Part shown: positions 25,581 through 34,246 of the stretch, piece by piece
Numbering within the stretch: the first letter of the stretch is position 1
Layout: the number at the start of each line of letters is the position of its first letter
Assembly (NCBI GenBank): GCA_016201275.1
Contig: JACQDB010000036.1
Location: forward strand, 62,001 to 126,000
Length of the DNA: 64,000 nt
Reading direction: 5' to 3'
From: Acidobacteriota bacterium
Lineage (GTDB): Bacteria; Acidobacteriota; Blastocatellia; UBA7656
Notes under the pieces: model-generated
Seen by the model: only the letters and a program-made list of their open reading frames with translations
Databases searched by the model: none
Told to the model about the DNA's origin: nothing
Made by a program: the position numbers and the translations under genes

Positions 25581-26093
25581 TTAAGAAATTAATTTAGCCG
25601 TTCTTAATCTGCCAATCAGCCATTCCATTGCAAGCATGAGGGTTAGGATTAGGACGCCCAGCAGCAGAGTTGTCAGGCTCGGCACAACCCAAAATCCCCA
25701 AGCTACTCCAGCCACTACCACCATCGGGCGTATGAAAGTAAAAGGTCCAAAAATGACGACGCTGGTGATGCTCCGCAAATCCACTGAAGGGACAGCGCGA
25801 AGGACAAACGCGAGCAAAATAACCAGCGCGTAAGGCAGGTAAACCAGTACCATTCGCGAGCCAGCTTTTTGAAGTTTATCAACCAACACAACAGGCTCAG
25901 GAGATAGAAGAAGCGAGACCGTAAGCGCCATTCCTACTATGCCGACCGCAACTTGCCCTAAGAGGATTCCTCTGAGCATGGCTCGGCGATAGTACGCCTG
26001 CTTATTTATCAAGGCGCTGCGTCCTGCCGCCTCTCTGTACCCTATAAAAGCGGCATCGGTGGTTGCCAAAATCCATAACAATAAGGGAATCAT
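25581..26093 (-). CDS. Small integral membrane protein, unknown function
   Basis: A 170-residue protein with about four or five hydrophobic helices (MIPLLLWILATTDAAFIG; VAVGIVGMALTVSLLL; MVLVYLPYALVILLAFVL; FIRPMVVVAGVAWGFWVVP; LLLGVLILTLMLAMEWLIG). I do not recognise a family. Its start codon overlaps the stop of the upstream methyltransferase gene (ATGA), so the two are translationally coupled and probably act together. Confidence 0.7.
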   Translation of the reverse strand: MIPLLLWILATTDAAFIGYREAAGRSALINKQAYYRRAMLRGILLGQVAVGIVGMALTVSLLLSPEPVVLVDKLQKAGSRMVLVYLPYALVILLAFVLRAVPSVDLRSITSVVIFGPFTFIRPMVVVAGVAWGFWVVPSLTTLLLGVLILTLMLAMEWLIGRLRTAKLIS

Positions 26094-27019
26094 TCTATCT
26101 TACCTAATGAAGCAATGCGGCTTCCCATATACTGCAAGAAGCGTTCTCTATAAGCCGAGCGAAGACCCACCAGCGCATGAAAAACACGCGGGATAGGCAG
26201 CCCCCATAATTGCGTGCCATAAATAGTCGAGATAAATTCAGGAGCGGCAACTTTAGCTGCTTCGAGCAGGTCGCGACTTTTATGAGCGCGAATGGCTGAG
26301 AGTACCCCGTCATGCTTTGCCAACGGCTGCCGCATACGCACCGCGTGAAAGAGCCAGGAGCCTATAGGAGCGAGCGGCGACGGATGAAAATCAAAGTGTA
26401 CGAAGGCAAGCGTCTCCTGTCGGTTGTGTTGTTTGAGAAGCTCTATAAGTTCTTGACCGCGAAAGTGGTGGAGGATACCAGTCGAAATATATATGGCAGC
26501 CGGATGATCTAACCGGAAAGCATTTGCCTCAACGAAGCTACAAGCTAAATGCTCTAGCTCCGCTAGTCTTTTTGCTTCTTTGATAAGCGCCGCGTTGTAG
26601 TCAGCGCCAATGATCTCAACATCATCTCCCAACATTGCTTGGGCGGAAAGCCAGCGAACAATGAAGCCCGTGCCACAACCGATATCAACAATCCGAATAG
26701 ACGTTTCACCGCCGCTTCGCAACGCCCTCAAGAGCGGCTGCAAAAGTTCGGCAACACGCTGTCCGTGTTGGAACTCTTCTGAAATGCGCTGCATCTCGCA
26801 ATGCGTAGTGATGAGAAGTTGGTCAACCGCGTCTGCCTCCAACACCCCTTCTCGTTCCGGTATTTTCTCTATAATCCGTACAGCCCTTTGATTGTTCAGC
26901 GAGACAAATTCAGCTATGACATCGGACTTGAGAACAGGCTTGCGTTCCAGTGTGATAGGGTCGAAAGAGATGATCGCGTCGGAAATTTCCTGCCCACTTT
27001 TAGGCATTGTCCAAAACAT
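26090..27019 (-). CDS. Class I SAM-dependent methyltransferase
   Basis: A 309-residue protein. Motif I reads IVDIGCGTGFIVRW (110-123), the acidic ribose-binding residue lies in IIGADYNAALI, and ISTGILHHF resembles motif IV of UbiE/small-molecule methyltransferases. An N-terminal extension of about 100 residues precedes the Rossmann domain. The start is supported by GAGGAACG. It overlaps the following membrane-protein gene by four bases. The methyl acceptor is unknown. A membrane-associated substrate is possible because of the coupled membrane protein (inference). Confidence 0.8.
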   Translation of the reverse strand: MFWTMPKSGQEISDAIISFDPITLERKPVLKSDVIAEFVSLNNQRAVRIIEKIPEREGVLEADAVDQLLITTHCEMQRISEEFQHGQRVAELLQPLLRALRSGGETSIRIVDIGCGTGFIVRWLSAQAMLGDDVEIIGADYNAALIKEAKRLAELEHLACSFVEANAFRLDHPAAIYISTGILHHFRGQELIELLKQHNRQETLAFVHFDFHPSPLAPIGSWLFHAVRMRQPLAKHDGVLSAIRAHKSRDLLEAAKVAAPEFISTIYGTQLWGLPIPRVFHALVGLRSAYRERFLQYMGSRIASLGKIE

Positions 27020-27054
27020 TAGCGTTCCTCTATAAATCTACGAAGGCAATTTCG

Positions 27055-27825
27055 TCAAATACGCTTGAGGATTGCAGCCGAGTTCTTGTCCATAAATCTG
27101 CGGCTCCAGGAAATTTCTTTGCCGCCTTTCAAGATGATTTTGTATTCGCCATGAAACCAGGGTTGTAGCTCTTTGATGCTTTCGAGATTGACGATGTGTG
27201 AACGATTGACGCGCAGAAATTGCGACGGATTGAGCTTTTGATAAAGCCCTTCAATGGTGCCGCGCATCAAGTAGTCTTCTTTGCCGACGTGCAGCTTGAC
27301 ATAATTTTTCGCCGCTTCAACCCAATCAATTTGCGAGACGGGAAGCAAGATGGCGCGATTGCCTGAGTTGACCAGCAAACGCTCTGCGTAAGTGGAACGC
27401 CCGCGCAGTTCTTCAAGCAGACGATTCATTTTCTCTGTCAACTCATCGCTCTTGCTCTGTTGCAGCCTCTGCTTGGCGTGCTCCAGAACGCTTTCAAATC
27501 GTGCTTGCTCGAAAGGTTTGAGCAAGTAATCGAGAGCGTGAATTTCAAAAGCGCGAAGGGCGAATTGATCGAAAGCGGTGGTGAAAACAATTTGCGGTAA
27601 GGGTTGGAAGTCGAGCGCCTCAACGACTTCAAAACCATTCAAACCGGGCATCTGCACATCCAGAAAGAGTACGTCGGGTTTTTCTTGCCTGATGATATTG
27701 ACGGCTTCAATTCCTGTGCTGGCTTGAGCGACAACCTCGAAGTCCGTTTCGCTGGAAAGAAATCTTTGAATCTTGCGCCGCGCAGGACTTTCATCATCAA
27801 CGATGACGACGCGGATTTTAGTCAT
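27055..27825 (-). CDS. LytTR family response regulator
   Basis: A 256-residue cytoplasmic regulator. The receiver domain (1-120) has the acidic pair D10/D11 and phospho-acceptor D56 in VLFLDVQMPG. The C-terminal LytTR DNA-binding domain (about 150-255) includes VNSGNRAILLPVSQIDWVEA and FLRVNRSHIVNLESIKEL. The ATG at 27825 has AAGGAAT upstream and overlaps the kinase stop by eight bases, so the two are coupled. It should be phosphorylated by the LytS-type kinase encoded just before it. Target genes are not evident. Confidence 0.93.
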   Translation of the reverse strand: MTKIRVVIVDDESPARRKIQRFLSSETDFEVVAQASTGIEAVNIIRQEKPDVLFLDVQMPGLNGFEVVEALDFQPLPQIVFTTAFDQFALRAFEIHALDYLLKPFEQARFESVLEHAKQRLQQSKSDELTEKMNRLLEELRGRSTYAERLLVNSGNRAILLPVSQIDWVEAAKNYVKLHVGKEDYLMRGTIEGLYQKLNPSQFLRVNRSHIVNLESIKELQPWFHGEYKIILKGGKEISWSRRFMDKNSAAILKRI

Positions 27826-28957
27826 AGCTTGATTCCTTCCGGGGGGGATTGAATGGCTCGCCAAGGTGATAAGGCAAGCTGACTTGAATCAGTAAGCCGC
27901 CAAGATCAGCATTCGCTATGACAAACTTTTGCTGATTGCCATACAGGTGTTTCAAACGCTTGACGGTGTTTGATAAACCTACCCCTGTGGTCAAGTTGGT
28001 CTGCTCGTCGGTGGGCAAACCGGGTCCATTGTCTTTGACTTGCAGCCATAACGAGCCGTTGTTGCGCGTCGCTTCCACCTCTATATTTACTGCGCCGGAA
28101 ATCGGATCAGCGGCGTGCTTGATGGAATTTTCAACGAGCGGTTGCAGGATGAGTTTGGGAACCAGCGCCTCTTGGATTCCTTGCTCAACGGCAAAGGTAA
28201 TCTGCAATCGCTCTTCAAAACGCGGACGCATAATGTCCAGGTAGAGATTGAGAAAATTCAGTTCCTCTTGCAAGGTGACCTCTTGTACTTGCGAAGAGTT
28301 TAACAAGCCGCGCAGAAAATTGCTCAGACGCACAATCATCATATCGGCGGTTTGCGCGTCTTCATAGATGACCGCAGAAATGGTGTTCAGCGCGTTGAAG
28401 AGGAAGTGCGGTTGAATCTGCGATTGCAGAGCTTGTAACTGCGCCTGTGCCAGTTCCGCTTCGAGTTGCGCCGTCTGTAGCTCTCTGGCGCGTGATTCGC
28501 GGTAAAGCGCAATCAAATGCGTGAGAGTGACGGTTAGCCAATAAAAAATCACTTGATTGGAAAACTCCATCAAGTATCTGTAAAACATGATGCCGTAGTC
28601 GTATTCACCTAGCCCAGCCAGCGGGAAAATAAGCTGCCGCGTCAAAGCCATCAAAGTCGTGTGCGCCGCTGAAAAGCAAACCATGCCAAGCACATAAACA
28701 GGCAATCTTCGCCGCCAATTTTCGCGTTGCAGGCGAAAGCTTAGCGTAAAGAAAACAACCCCAACAAACAACAACGCAGAGGTGTAAATGCCTGTGCTCT
28801 CTTCAATCAAACGCGGCAAAAACGTACCCGTTTTTTGGTGCGCCAAATCATCGAGATACCTGTAGCAAAAGCGCAGCAAAGCAATGCTTGTGGCAGCGCC
28901 AAACCACAAGGCAAAAATAATCATTCTCCGGCGCGGCTTGAGCAAATCTTTCGTCAT
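27818..28957 (-). CDS. LytS/YehU-type sensor histidine kinase
   Basis: A 379-residue membrane kinase. About four transmembrane helices lie in residues 12-150, followed by a coiled-coil linker rich in E, L, A and Q (155-178). The His_kinase signature is QIQPHFLFNALNTI with H184. The HATPase domain has the N-box LILQPLVENSIKHA, the G1 box VKDNGPGLP and GVGLSNT. The ATG at 28957 is preferred over a GTG at 28966 because AAGGTGG lies at the right distance. It has no periplasmic sensor domain, so it likely senses within the membrane. It forms an operon with the overlapping LytTR regulator. Confidence 0.92.
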   Translation of the reverse strand: MTKDLLKPRRRMIIFALWFGAATSIALLRFCYRYLDDLAHQKTGTFLPRLIEESTGIYTSALLFVGVVFFTLSFRLQRENWRRRLPVYVLGMVCFSAAHTTLMALTRQLIFPLAGLGEYDYGIMFYRYLMEFSNQVIFYWLTVTLTHLIALYRESRARELQTAQLEAELAQAQLQALQSQIQPHFLFNALNTISAVIYEDAQTADMMIVRLSNFLRGLLNSSQVQEVTLQEELNFLNLYLDIMRPRFEERLQITFAVEQGIQEALVPKLILQPLVENSIKHAADPISGAVNIEVEATRNNGSLWLQVKDNGPGLPTDEQTNLTTGVGLSNTVKRLKHLYGNQQKFVIANADLGGLLIQVSLPYHLGEPFNPPRKESSYD

Positions 28958-29049
28958 ACGACCCACCTTGGCAACTCAGCCTACTTTCAAATCCGTAGCC
29001 AAAATGTGAGGAAAAGCCCAGCCATACTTTTGCGCTACGCAAGCTTCAC

Positions 29050-29835
29050 CTAAGCCAAACTGATTTTCGTTGCCGCTTCGGCGCGACGATTGACCTCTTC
29101 CCAATTGACGTTCAGCATAAAGGCGTCTATGTATTTCGCTGCCGCTGCGCCATAGTCCATTTGATAAGCGTGTTCGTACATATCCAAGACCAAAAGCGGC
29201 CTGCCCAAAGGCGTGCTGTTGGAGTGATCCCAAGCCCAGTAATTGTGCAGTTCGCCGGTATACAAATTATAAGAAAGCACCACCCAACCGGAACCGCCGC
29301 CCAGGGCTACTGCAGTCTTGCGAAACTCGGCTTCCCAAGTTTCCACGCTGCCGAACCATTTTTTGATTAGCTCTAAAACCTTGCCGCCGGCTTTGCCGTC
29401 GCCGCCAAGGTTGCCGAAATATTGCTCGTGCAAAATCATCGAGCCGGTGCGGATTAACTCTTCGCGTTTCAAATCGCCGTACAGAAAAGCGGGCAGGTCT
29501 TTCTCTTTCATCAATGCGTCAAGCCGTTGTTCAACGGTATTCAAAGCGCTGATTGCGCCGCGATAATTATTTTCCCAATGCGATTTGATGAGCTTTTCCG
29601 AAATGCCTTTTAGTTTCGTCATATCAAAAGGCAACGGTTTGGGTTGATGTTGGCCGCGAAAGACCATTGGCGTTGGCGTGGTGGGCGCGCTGGTCTGCGA
29701 TGCCGATGGTTTCTCGGTTGACAATTCGTTGGCGTGGGCTGAGTCCATAAGTTGATGGCTGGCAAGCGTGACGCCTGCGCCTCCCACTAACAGATTGCCA
29801 AGAGCTTGGCGTCTGGAAATCCGATTCATAGTCAT
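29050..29835 (-). CDS. Fe/Mn superoxide dismutase with Tat signal peptide
   Basis: A 261-residue protein that converts superoxide to hydrogen peroxide and oxygen. The N-terminus has a twin-arginine motif (ISRRQALG), a hydrophobic stretch and AHA near residue 35, so the enzyme is probably exported folded with its metal. The mature domain starts near residue 60. Metal ligands are visible: H86 in KSHWENNY, H136 in ILHEQYF, and D218 and H222 in [14 protein letters not shown] second ATG at 29829 lies at a better distance from GAGGA and may be the true start. Choice of iron or manganese cannot be read. It is preceded by about 900 bases of repeats. Confidence 0.9.
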   Translation of the reverse strand: MTMNRISRRQALGNLLVGGAGVTLASHQLMDSAHANELSTEKPSASQTSAPTTPTPMVFRGQHQPKPLPFDMTKLKGISEKLIKSHWENNYRGAISALNTVEQRLDALMKEKDLPAFLYGDLKREELIRTGSMILHEQYFGNLGGDGKAGGKVLELIKKWFGSVETWEAEFRKTAVALGGGSGWVVLSYNLYTGELHNYWAWDHSNSTPLGRPLLVLDMYEHAYQMDYGAAAAKYIDAFMLNVNWEEVNRRAEAATKISLA

Positions 29836-30039
29836 TGTCCTCGAAGTTTATAAAATGGGTAAAGCGCTCATGAGAGTAGCATTCGTTGGCCTTGCTGTAC
29901 ACCGCCGAGGCGCAGGTTTGTGGCGCGTCAACGCCTGTGATAAGATGCCGCGAAAAAATTGCCCAGACCGGCGAAGAGAGGAACTGCGTTCAGGGATTTT
30001 TTTCGCTACGCGCAGGACTATTATGGCGATTGACTGCGC

Positions 30040-30234
30040 GTGCAAGTGCTGCCGCCCACCGCCTGGCTTTTGCTTTTTGTGGTCGTTTGGTTTATGGGGA
30101 TTCATCGTTTGCGGCGTTCGCTGGGCGAGCCTGTGCCTATCGAAAACACTACGGATGAAAATGTTTCTGGCGAAAAGTACGAGCTTGGCGGCAGCAGCCC
30201 AAGGGCGGCGCAGCCGCTAGAGTTGCGAGCATAG
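30040..30234 (+). CDS. Possible small single-pass membrane protein
   Basis: A 64-codon frame from a GTG: one strong hydrophobic helix (PTAWLLLFVVVWFMGIH), a basic stretch (RLRRS) and an acidic tail. The last 17 codons run into the REP-like mosaic at 30184, so the natural C-terminus may have been replaced by the repeat. No good ribosome site is visible. It could be chance. Confidence 0.3.
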   Translation: MQVLPPTAWLLLFVVVWFMGIHRLRRSLGEPVPIENTTDENVSGEKYELGGSSPRAAQPLELRA

Positions 30235-30301
30235 CTTACGGAAAGGCGCAGCCTTTCCGCACCTCAAAGCGGCACAGCCGCAAGCGCTGGCTGGGTAGTT
30301 A
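30184..30301. repeat. Dispersed REP-like mosaic, copy 2
   Basis: The counterpart of 23543-23662 in the same orientation. Its final segment (GCCGCAAGCGCTGGCTGGGTA) appears once more at 30351-30371, immediately before a MITE. Confidence 0.8.
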
Positions 30302-30372
30302 CCTTTTTTTAGCTAACACTCATTGTTTGCGATGTCTTGAAGATATCATGCCGCAAGCGCTGGCTGGGTAGG

Positions 30373-30474
30373 TAGAGGGTGTTGCCTAAATGAATGTTTT
30401 GTCCAGATATTGTGTGTGATGGTTTGGTGATCTACAACATATAGACTGTTGCTGGAATTTTGCGACACCCTCTA
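30373..30474. mobile_element. MITE-like palindrome, family 1, copy C
   Basis: TA, then GAGGGTGTTGCC...TGCGACACCCTC, then TA. The core TTTGTCCAGATATTGT is shared with copies A and B. Its right TA is also the left end of the family-2 element, so the two elements are exactly adjacent. Confidence 0.82.
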
Positions 30475-30576
30475 TATGCGCGGCACACCAAGATTTGGGA
30501 GATGAAACTTGGCGAACCGCATGAATGTTCATCTCGTCGCGGCGCTCATACCGAATCTTGGTGTGCCGCGCATATA
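30473..30576. mobile_element. MITE-like palindrome, family 2, copy 1
   Basis: A 104-base element with perfect terminal inverted repeats of 23 bp, beginning TATATGCGCGGCACACCAAG. It has the same length and ends as the element at 43914-44017, while the central 55 bases have diverged. It has no coding capacity. Confidence 0.88.
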
Positions 30577-30745
30577 GTTACCTTTTTTTAGCACTACTCA
30601 ATCTTCATCTTCCAGCCAGATTACTGGCCCGTGTGCTTATGCCGGTTGCTTCCAGGTTCTGCCCTCTTGTGAATTCTGACCACGCCACCAGTAGGTAGGA
30701 AAAATGAAATCGGGCAATACTACCTATCGAGTGAGCGCGGCACAA

Positions 30746-33355
30746 TCATTCATAGCGGAGCGCAATCATGGGGTCCACTTTTGTCGCCCGTAGCGATGGC
30801 AGATAACAAGCCAGCAACCCAACCAACAGTAACAATGCCGTGACTCCTATGAAGGTCAGCGGATCGGTCGCACTCACCTCAAAGAGTAAATGCCCAATCA
30901 AACGTGTCAGCACGAAAGCTCCACCTAAACCAAGTACAATGCCGAGCAACACTAATTTCATGCCCTGCCCAATGAGCAGTCGCAATACGTCAGCGACCCG
31001 CGCACCGAGAGCGATCCGAATGCCGATCTCCTGAGTGCGCTGGGTCACCGCATAAGCGGTCACGCTGTAAATACCTAGCGCGGCCAGCAGCAGGGCGGTG
31101 GCGGCAAAGCTGCCGAAGATCACCAGACCGAAGCGGCGATTGTCGAGTGAGGATGAAAAGATTTGGCCGAGGGTGTGAAAGTTGGCTGGGACCTCGCGAT
31201 TGAGTGATTGCAGCGCACTCCGCATCGCCGGAATCAAGGTCTTCACGTCTCCTTGGGTGCGTGCGACGATGGCAAAATCTTCGGCTTGCTCTGGCCGTTG
31301 CAAATAGTGAACGTAAACCGTCGGCTGGGCTTTCGCTTCCAAACCGAATTCGCGCACATCGCTGACCACGCCGACCACGCGCAGCAAATGCATGTCGCCG
31401 TCCATATTGCCAAATTGGATGCCTTTGCCGAGCGGGTTTTCGTTCGGCCAATATTGGCGCGCCAGTGATTCGCTAATCAGCGCAACTTGCGGTGTCTCCG
31501 CCCCGTCGCTTGGATCAAAGAGGCGTCCACGCAGCAAGGGTATGCCCATAGCGTTGAAATAACCGGGACTGGCAACGCGAAATTCGCCATAGCCTTTCAA
31601 CGTCGGATTATTGTCAATCAGGAACTGACCATTGGCAGCGCCGCCGGTCATAGGCAAGCCGTTGACGCCGCCAACCGCCGTGACACCGGGCAACGCGGCC
31701 AGACGTTCGAGCGCCTGTTGATAAAAGCTGGCTCGGCGTTGCGACGATTCATCGTTCAAGGAAATCTCCATCGCCACGGCGCTCTCGGTGCGAAAGCCCG
31801 GATCAATTTCCAACACCTTGACGAAGCTCTTGATGAGCAGCCCTGCGCCCACTAACAGTACAATGGTGAACGCCACTTGAGTCACTACGAGCATCGCACG
31901 CAAACGATGGCTCGCAGCGTTGGCCGATTGTCCCCGTGCAGTTTCTTTCAAGCCCTTTTGTACCTCGCGTCCGCCGAAACGCAGCAGCGGCACCAAACTG
32001 AGCGCTACCGCCACCAGCGACGCGAGCGCGAAAGTGAAGGCCAGCGCACGCATATTGACGCTGATCTCGTCAGCGCGCGGCAGATTGCCATGATTGAGAC
32101 CGATCAAGGCGTCCACGCCCCAGAATGAAAACACTGCTCCCACCACCCCAGCCACCAACGCGAGCATCAGATTTTCGGTGATGAATTGCTGCGCCAGCCG
32201 TCCGCGCGTCGCGCCCAACGCCGTTCGCACCGCGAACTCGCGTTGTCGCGCCATTGCTTGCGCGAGCAGTAAATTGGCGACGTTGGTGCAAGCCACGAGG
32301 AGCAAAAAGCCCACCGCCGCCAGCATCATCAGCAAGCTCTGACTGACCTCGCCAACCATCGCTTCTTTCAAAGGCAGTGCCGCCACGTCAACCATATCTA
32401 TGTCTGCGCCGTTCTCCAGCTTGAGTTGTTTGCCAATTATGCTCAGATCCGCACGCGCTTGTACGAGGGTCACGCCATCACGCAAGCGCGCGAGGACGCG
32501 CTTACCGTGCGCTGTCCGGGATTCCGATGATGGAGATTGTTCAATCGGCAGCCAGATTTCTGTATCTTTGGGAAAGTTGAAACTTTGCGGCATGACTCCA
32601 ATGACTGTATAACTGGTGTCGCCGATGCGGAGCGGCGTCGCCAGCAGATCATCCCGGCTGCCGAGTAGTCTTTGCCAATATCCATGACTTACCACCGCAA
32701 CCGGATGGCCGCCGACTTTGGCTTCTTCGGGTAAGAAGCTACGCCCGTTTGCCGGTTGCACACCAAGGGTCTTGAAAAAGTCGCCTGATACATAGGCGAC
32801 ATCCGTGCGTACCGGCTCGCTGCCGCCGAGGACAGCTGTCGGCCCCATAATGTATTCCGCTGCTGCCGCGAGCGTGTGATTGCGCGCACGCACATCCAAG
32901 AAGTTCGGTTCGGCGAAAGTGATTTGTCTGCCCGTGGGGTCAACTTCTCTGAGGCTGACAATCTTTTCCGCCTGCGGGTACGGCAGCGGACGCAGCAGCA
33001 CCGCATCCACGATGCTGAAGATCGCCGTGCAAGCGCCAATGCCGAGCGCCAAGGTAAACACCACGATGGCGGTGAATCCAGGCTTCTTCAACAACATTCG
33101 TGTGCTGTAGCTCAGATCTTGCCCTATTTCTTCCAAGCCTCGGACTCCACGCGTATCCCGGCTTTCTTCCTTTACCTGTTCCAGGCCACCAAAGCTGCGG
33201 AGTGCCGCGTTGCGCGCCTCTTCAGGCGTCAGCCCACGTTGAAGGTTCTGCTCTATCTCTTTCTCCAGATGAAAGCGCAGTTCCTCATCCAATTCCCGCT
33301 CCATCTCCGTTTTGTGGAATAAAGCACGCAGTCGCAGTTTTAGCTTGTTGAGCAT
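30746..33355 (-). CDS. ADOP-family ABC transporter permease (MacB/FtsX-type)
   Basis: An 869-residue protein of the acidobacterial duplicated orphan permease family. The soluble N-terminal prefix domain (1-75, MERELDEELRFHLEKEIEQN) is typical. The first membrane helix (GFTAIVVFTLALGIGACTAIFSI) leads into a MacB-type periplasmic core. FtsX domains lie near 345-470 (LLVACTNVANLLLAQAMARQ) and 740-865 (VTQRTQEIGIRIALGARVADV). No ATPase gene is adjacent, which is usual for this family. Members may act in export or envelope stress, but the substrate is unknown. It follows the PadR gene on the same strand with a 117-base gap that holds a terminator-like hairpin. Confidence 0.92.
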   Translation of the reverse strand: MLNKLKLRLRALFHKTEMERELDEELRFHLEKEIEQNLQRGLTPEEARNAALRSFGGLEQVKEESRDTRGVRGLEEIGQDLSYSTRMLLKKPGFTAIVVFTLALGIGACTAIFSIVDAVLLRPLPYPQAEKIVSLREVDPTGRQITFAEPNFLDVRARNHTLAAAAEYIMGPTAVLGGSEPVRTDVAYVSGDFFKTLGVQPANGRSFLPEEAKVGGHPVAVVSHGYWQRLLGSRDDLLATPLRIGDTSYTVIGVMPQSFNFPKDTEIWLPIEQSPSSESRTAHGKRVLARLRDGVTLVQARADLSIIGKQLKLENGADIDMVDVAALPLKEAMVGEVSQSLLMMLAAVGFLLLVACTNVANLLLAQAMARQREFAVRTALGATRGRLAQQFITENLMLALVAGVVGAVFSFWGVDALIGLNHGNLPRADEISVNMRALAFTFALASLVAVALSLVPLLRFGGREVQKGLKETARGQSANAASHRLRAMLVVTQVAFTIVLLVGAGLLIKSFVKVLEIDPGFRTESAVAMEISLNDESSQRRASFYQQALERLAALPGVTAVGGVNGLPMTGGAANGQFLIDNNPTLKGYGEFRVASPGYFNAMGIPLLRGRLFDPSDGAETPQVALISESLARQYWPNENPLGKGIQFGNMDGDMHLLRVVGVVSDVREFGLEAKAQPTVYVHYLQRPEQAEDFAIVARTQGDVKTLIPAMRSALQSLNREVPANFHTLGQIFSSSLDNRRFGLVIFGSFAATALLLAALGIYSVTAYAVTQRTQEIGIRIALGARVADVLRLLIGQGMKLVLLGIVLGLGGAFVLTRLIGHLLFEVSATDPLTFIGVTALLLLVGLLACYLPSLRATKVDPMIALRYE

Positions 33356-33410
33356 CTTTCGCCTCCTTCCGCCCTAGGTAGGTGTGCAAAAGTTTGTTGA
33401 AAAATAGTCA

Positions 33411-33436
33411 TAAAAACCCTTGTTTTTCGGGCTTTT
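33411..33436 (-). terminator. Hairpin between the PadR and ADOP genes
   Basis: On the minus strand AAAAAGCCC, a nine-base loop and GGGTTTTT form an A/T-ended stem with a U-tract. It could end or attenuate the PadR transcript before the permease gene. Confidence 0.5.
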
Positions 33437-33472
33437 TGATCAACTTTTTTCAAGACACCCAGGCAAACCTAC

Positions 33473-33805
33473 TTAGGTAGTTTTCAGTATCAGTTTTACC
33501 GCTCCGGTGAAGCGCTCCCAGATCTCGGTCTCCGCCGCTAACTGTTTGCGCCCGGCAGCCGTCAGCTTATAGAACTTTGCCCGACGATTGTTTTCTGATG
33601 CGCCCCACTCCGAAGCGATCCAGCCTTGCGCCTCCAGCCGATGCAGCGCTGGGTAGAGGGACCCTTGCCCCACACGCAGTATCCCCTGCGAGACTTGCTG
33701 GATGCGCTGCGCGATGTCCCAGCCGTGCGTCGGCCCGGCCTGTAGGGTTTTAAGCACTAGCAGGTCGAGCGTCCCTTGTAATAAATCAGTCTGTATGTTC
33801 TTCAT
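33473..33805 (-). CDS. PadR family transcriptional regulator
   Basis: A 110-residue winged-helix regulator. The PadR core reads LLQGTLDLLVLKTLQAGPTHG then WDIAQRI (7-35), GQGSLYPALHRLEAQGWI (wing and recognition helix) and RRAKFYKLTAAGRKQL. The ATG at 33805 has AGGGG upstream; the longer frame to 33910 overlaps the promoter. In Acidobacteria such regulators commonly precede ADOP permease genes and probably control them. A sigma-70-type promoter lies at 33837-33865. Confidence 0.92.
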   Translation of the reverse strand: MKNIQTDLLQGTLDLLVLKTLQAGPTHGWDIAQRIQQVSQGILRVGQGSLYPALHRLEAQGWIASEWGASENNRRAKFYKLTAAGRKQLAAETEIWERFTGAVKLILKTT

Positions 33806-33836
33806 CGGTTTTTCCCCTCGGCAAACGACAGGAGAC

Positions 33837-33865
33837 AGCGTACCCGATGACTTGTCGAACGTCAA
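33837..33865 (-). promoter_or_regulatory. Promoter of the PadR-ADOP operon
   Basis: TTGACG (33860-33865), a 17-base spacer and TACGCT (33837-33842) on the minus strand. The leader would be about 25 nt. Confidence 0.45.
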
Positions 33866-34246
33866 CAGGAGAGAAGGAGAGGCTGACTGAAATTCATAGC
33901 CGTAGCTCACTAGGTGCGATGTTGGTCGCCCTTGACTTGAAACAACCAGTGCGGGAACTTTTCGCGCCCATCACCGAAAGGGGGTGCGGAAACCGCGCCG
34001 AGGAATTTTCGTGTGCCAAGCACTGTGCCGAAATCCCTGCGAAGAATTAGCTTGGAGTGGGTCGCCAGAATGGCAACAAACAAAGTCTATAAAAACATCT
34101 GCTACGGTTTGGTAATGCCGCCAAGTCGTTCTAAAATGCCAGTGACAGGTGTTTTCAAAGCCAACTCTGTAGTTTGAGTTTCGTTAGGTTCAGTTATTCA
34201 GAGTTGGCTTCATTTGTCTAAAACTGTTCGACCCATTAATTACTTT
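33866..34246. other. Intergenic region with an 11-bp inverted repeat before the glycosyltransferase
   Basis: No gene is supported. AGCCAACTCTG (34159-34169) and CAGAGTTGGCT (34199-34209) are a perfect inverted repeat with a 29-base centre, 37 bases before the glycosyltransferase start. It could be a regulator site or a leader hairpin. Confidence 0.45.

Larger units (their letters stand above)
29836..30745. other. Repeat-filled intergenic region of 0.9 kb with two adjoining MITEs
   Basis: It contains a possible 64-codon gene (30040), a REP-like mosaic (30184-30301), a partial second copy of its end (30351-30374), a family-1 MITE (30373-30474) and directly after it a family-2 MITE (30473-30576). 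TAGTTACC plus a T-run and AGC occurs on both sides (about 30297-30313 and 30575-30592), as if a segment had been duplicated or inserted. The rest shows nothing recognisable. Confidence 0.7.
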
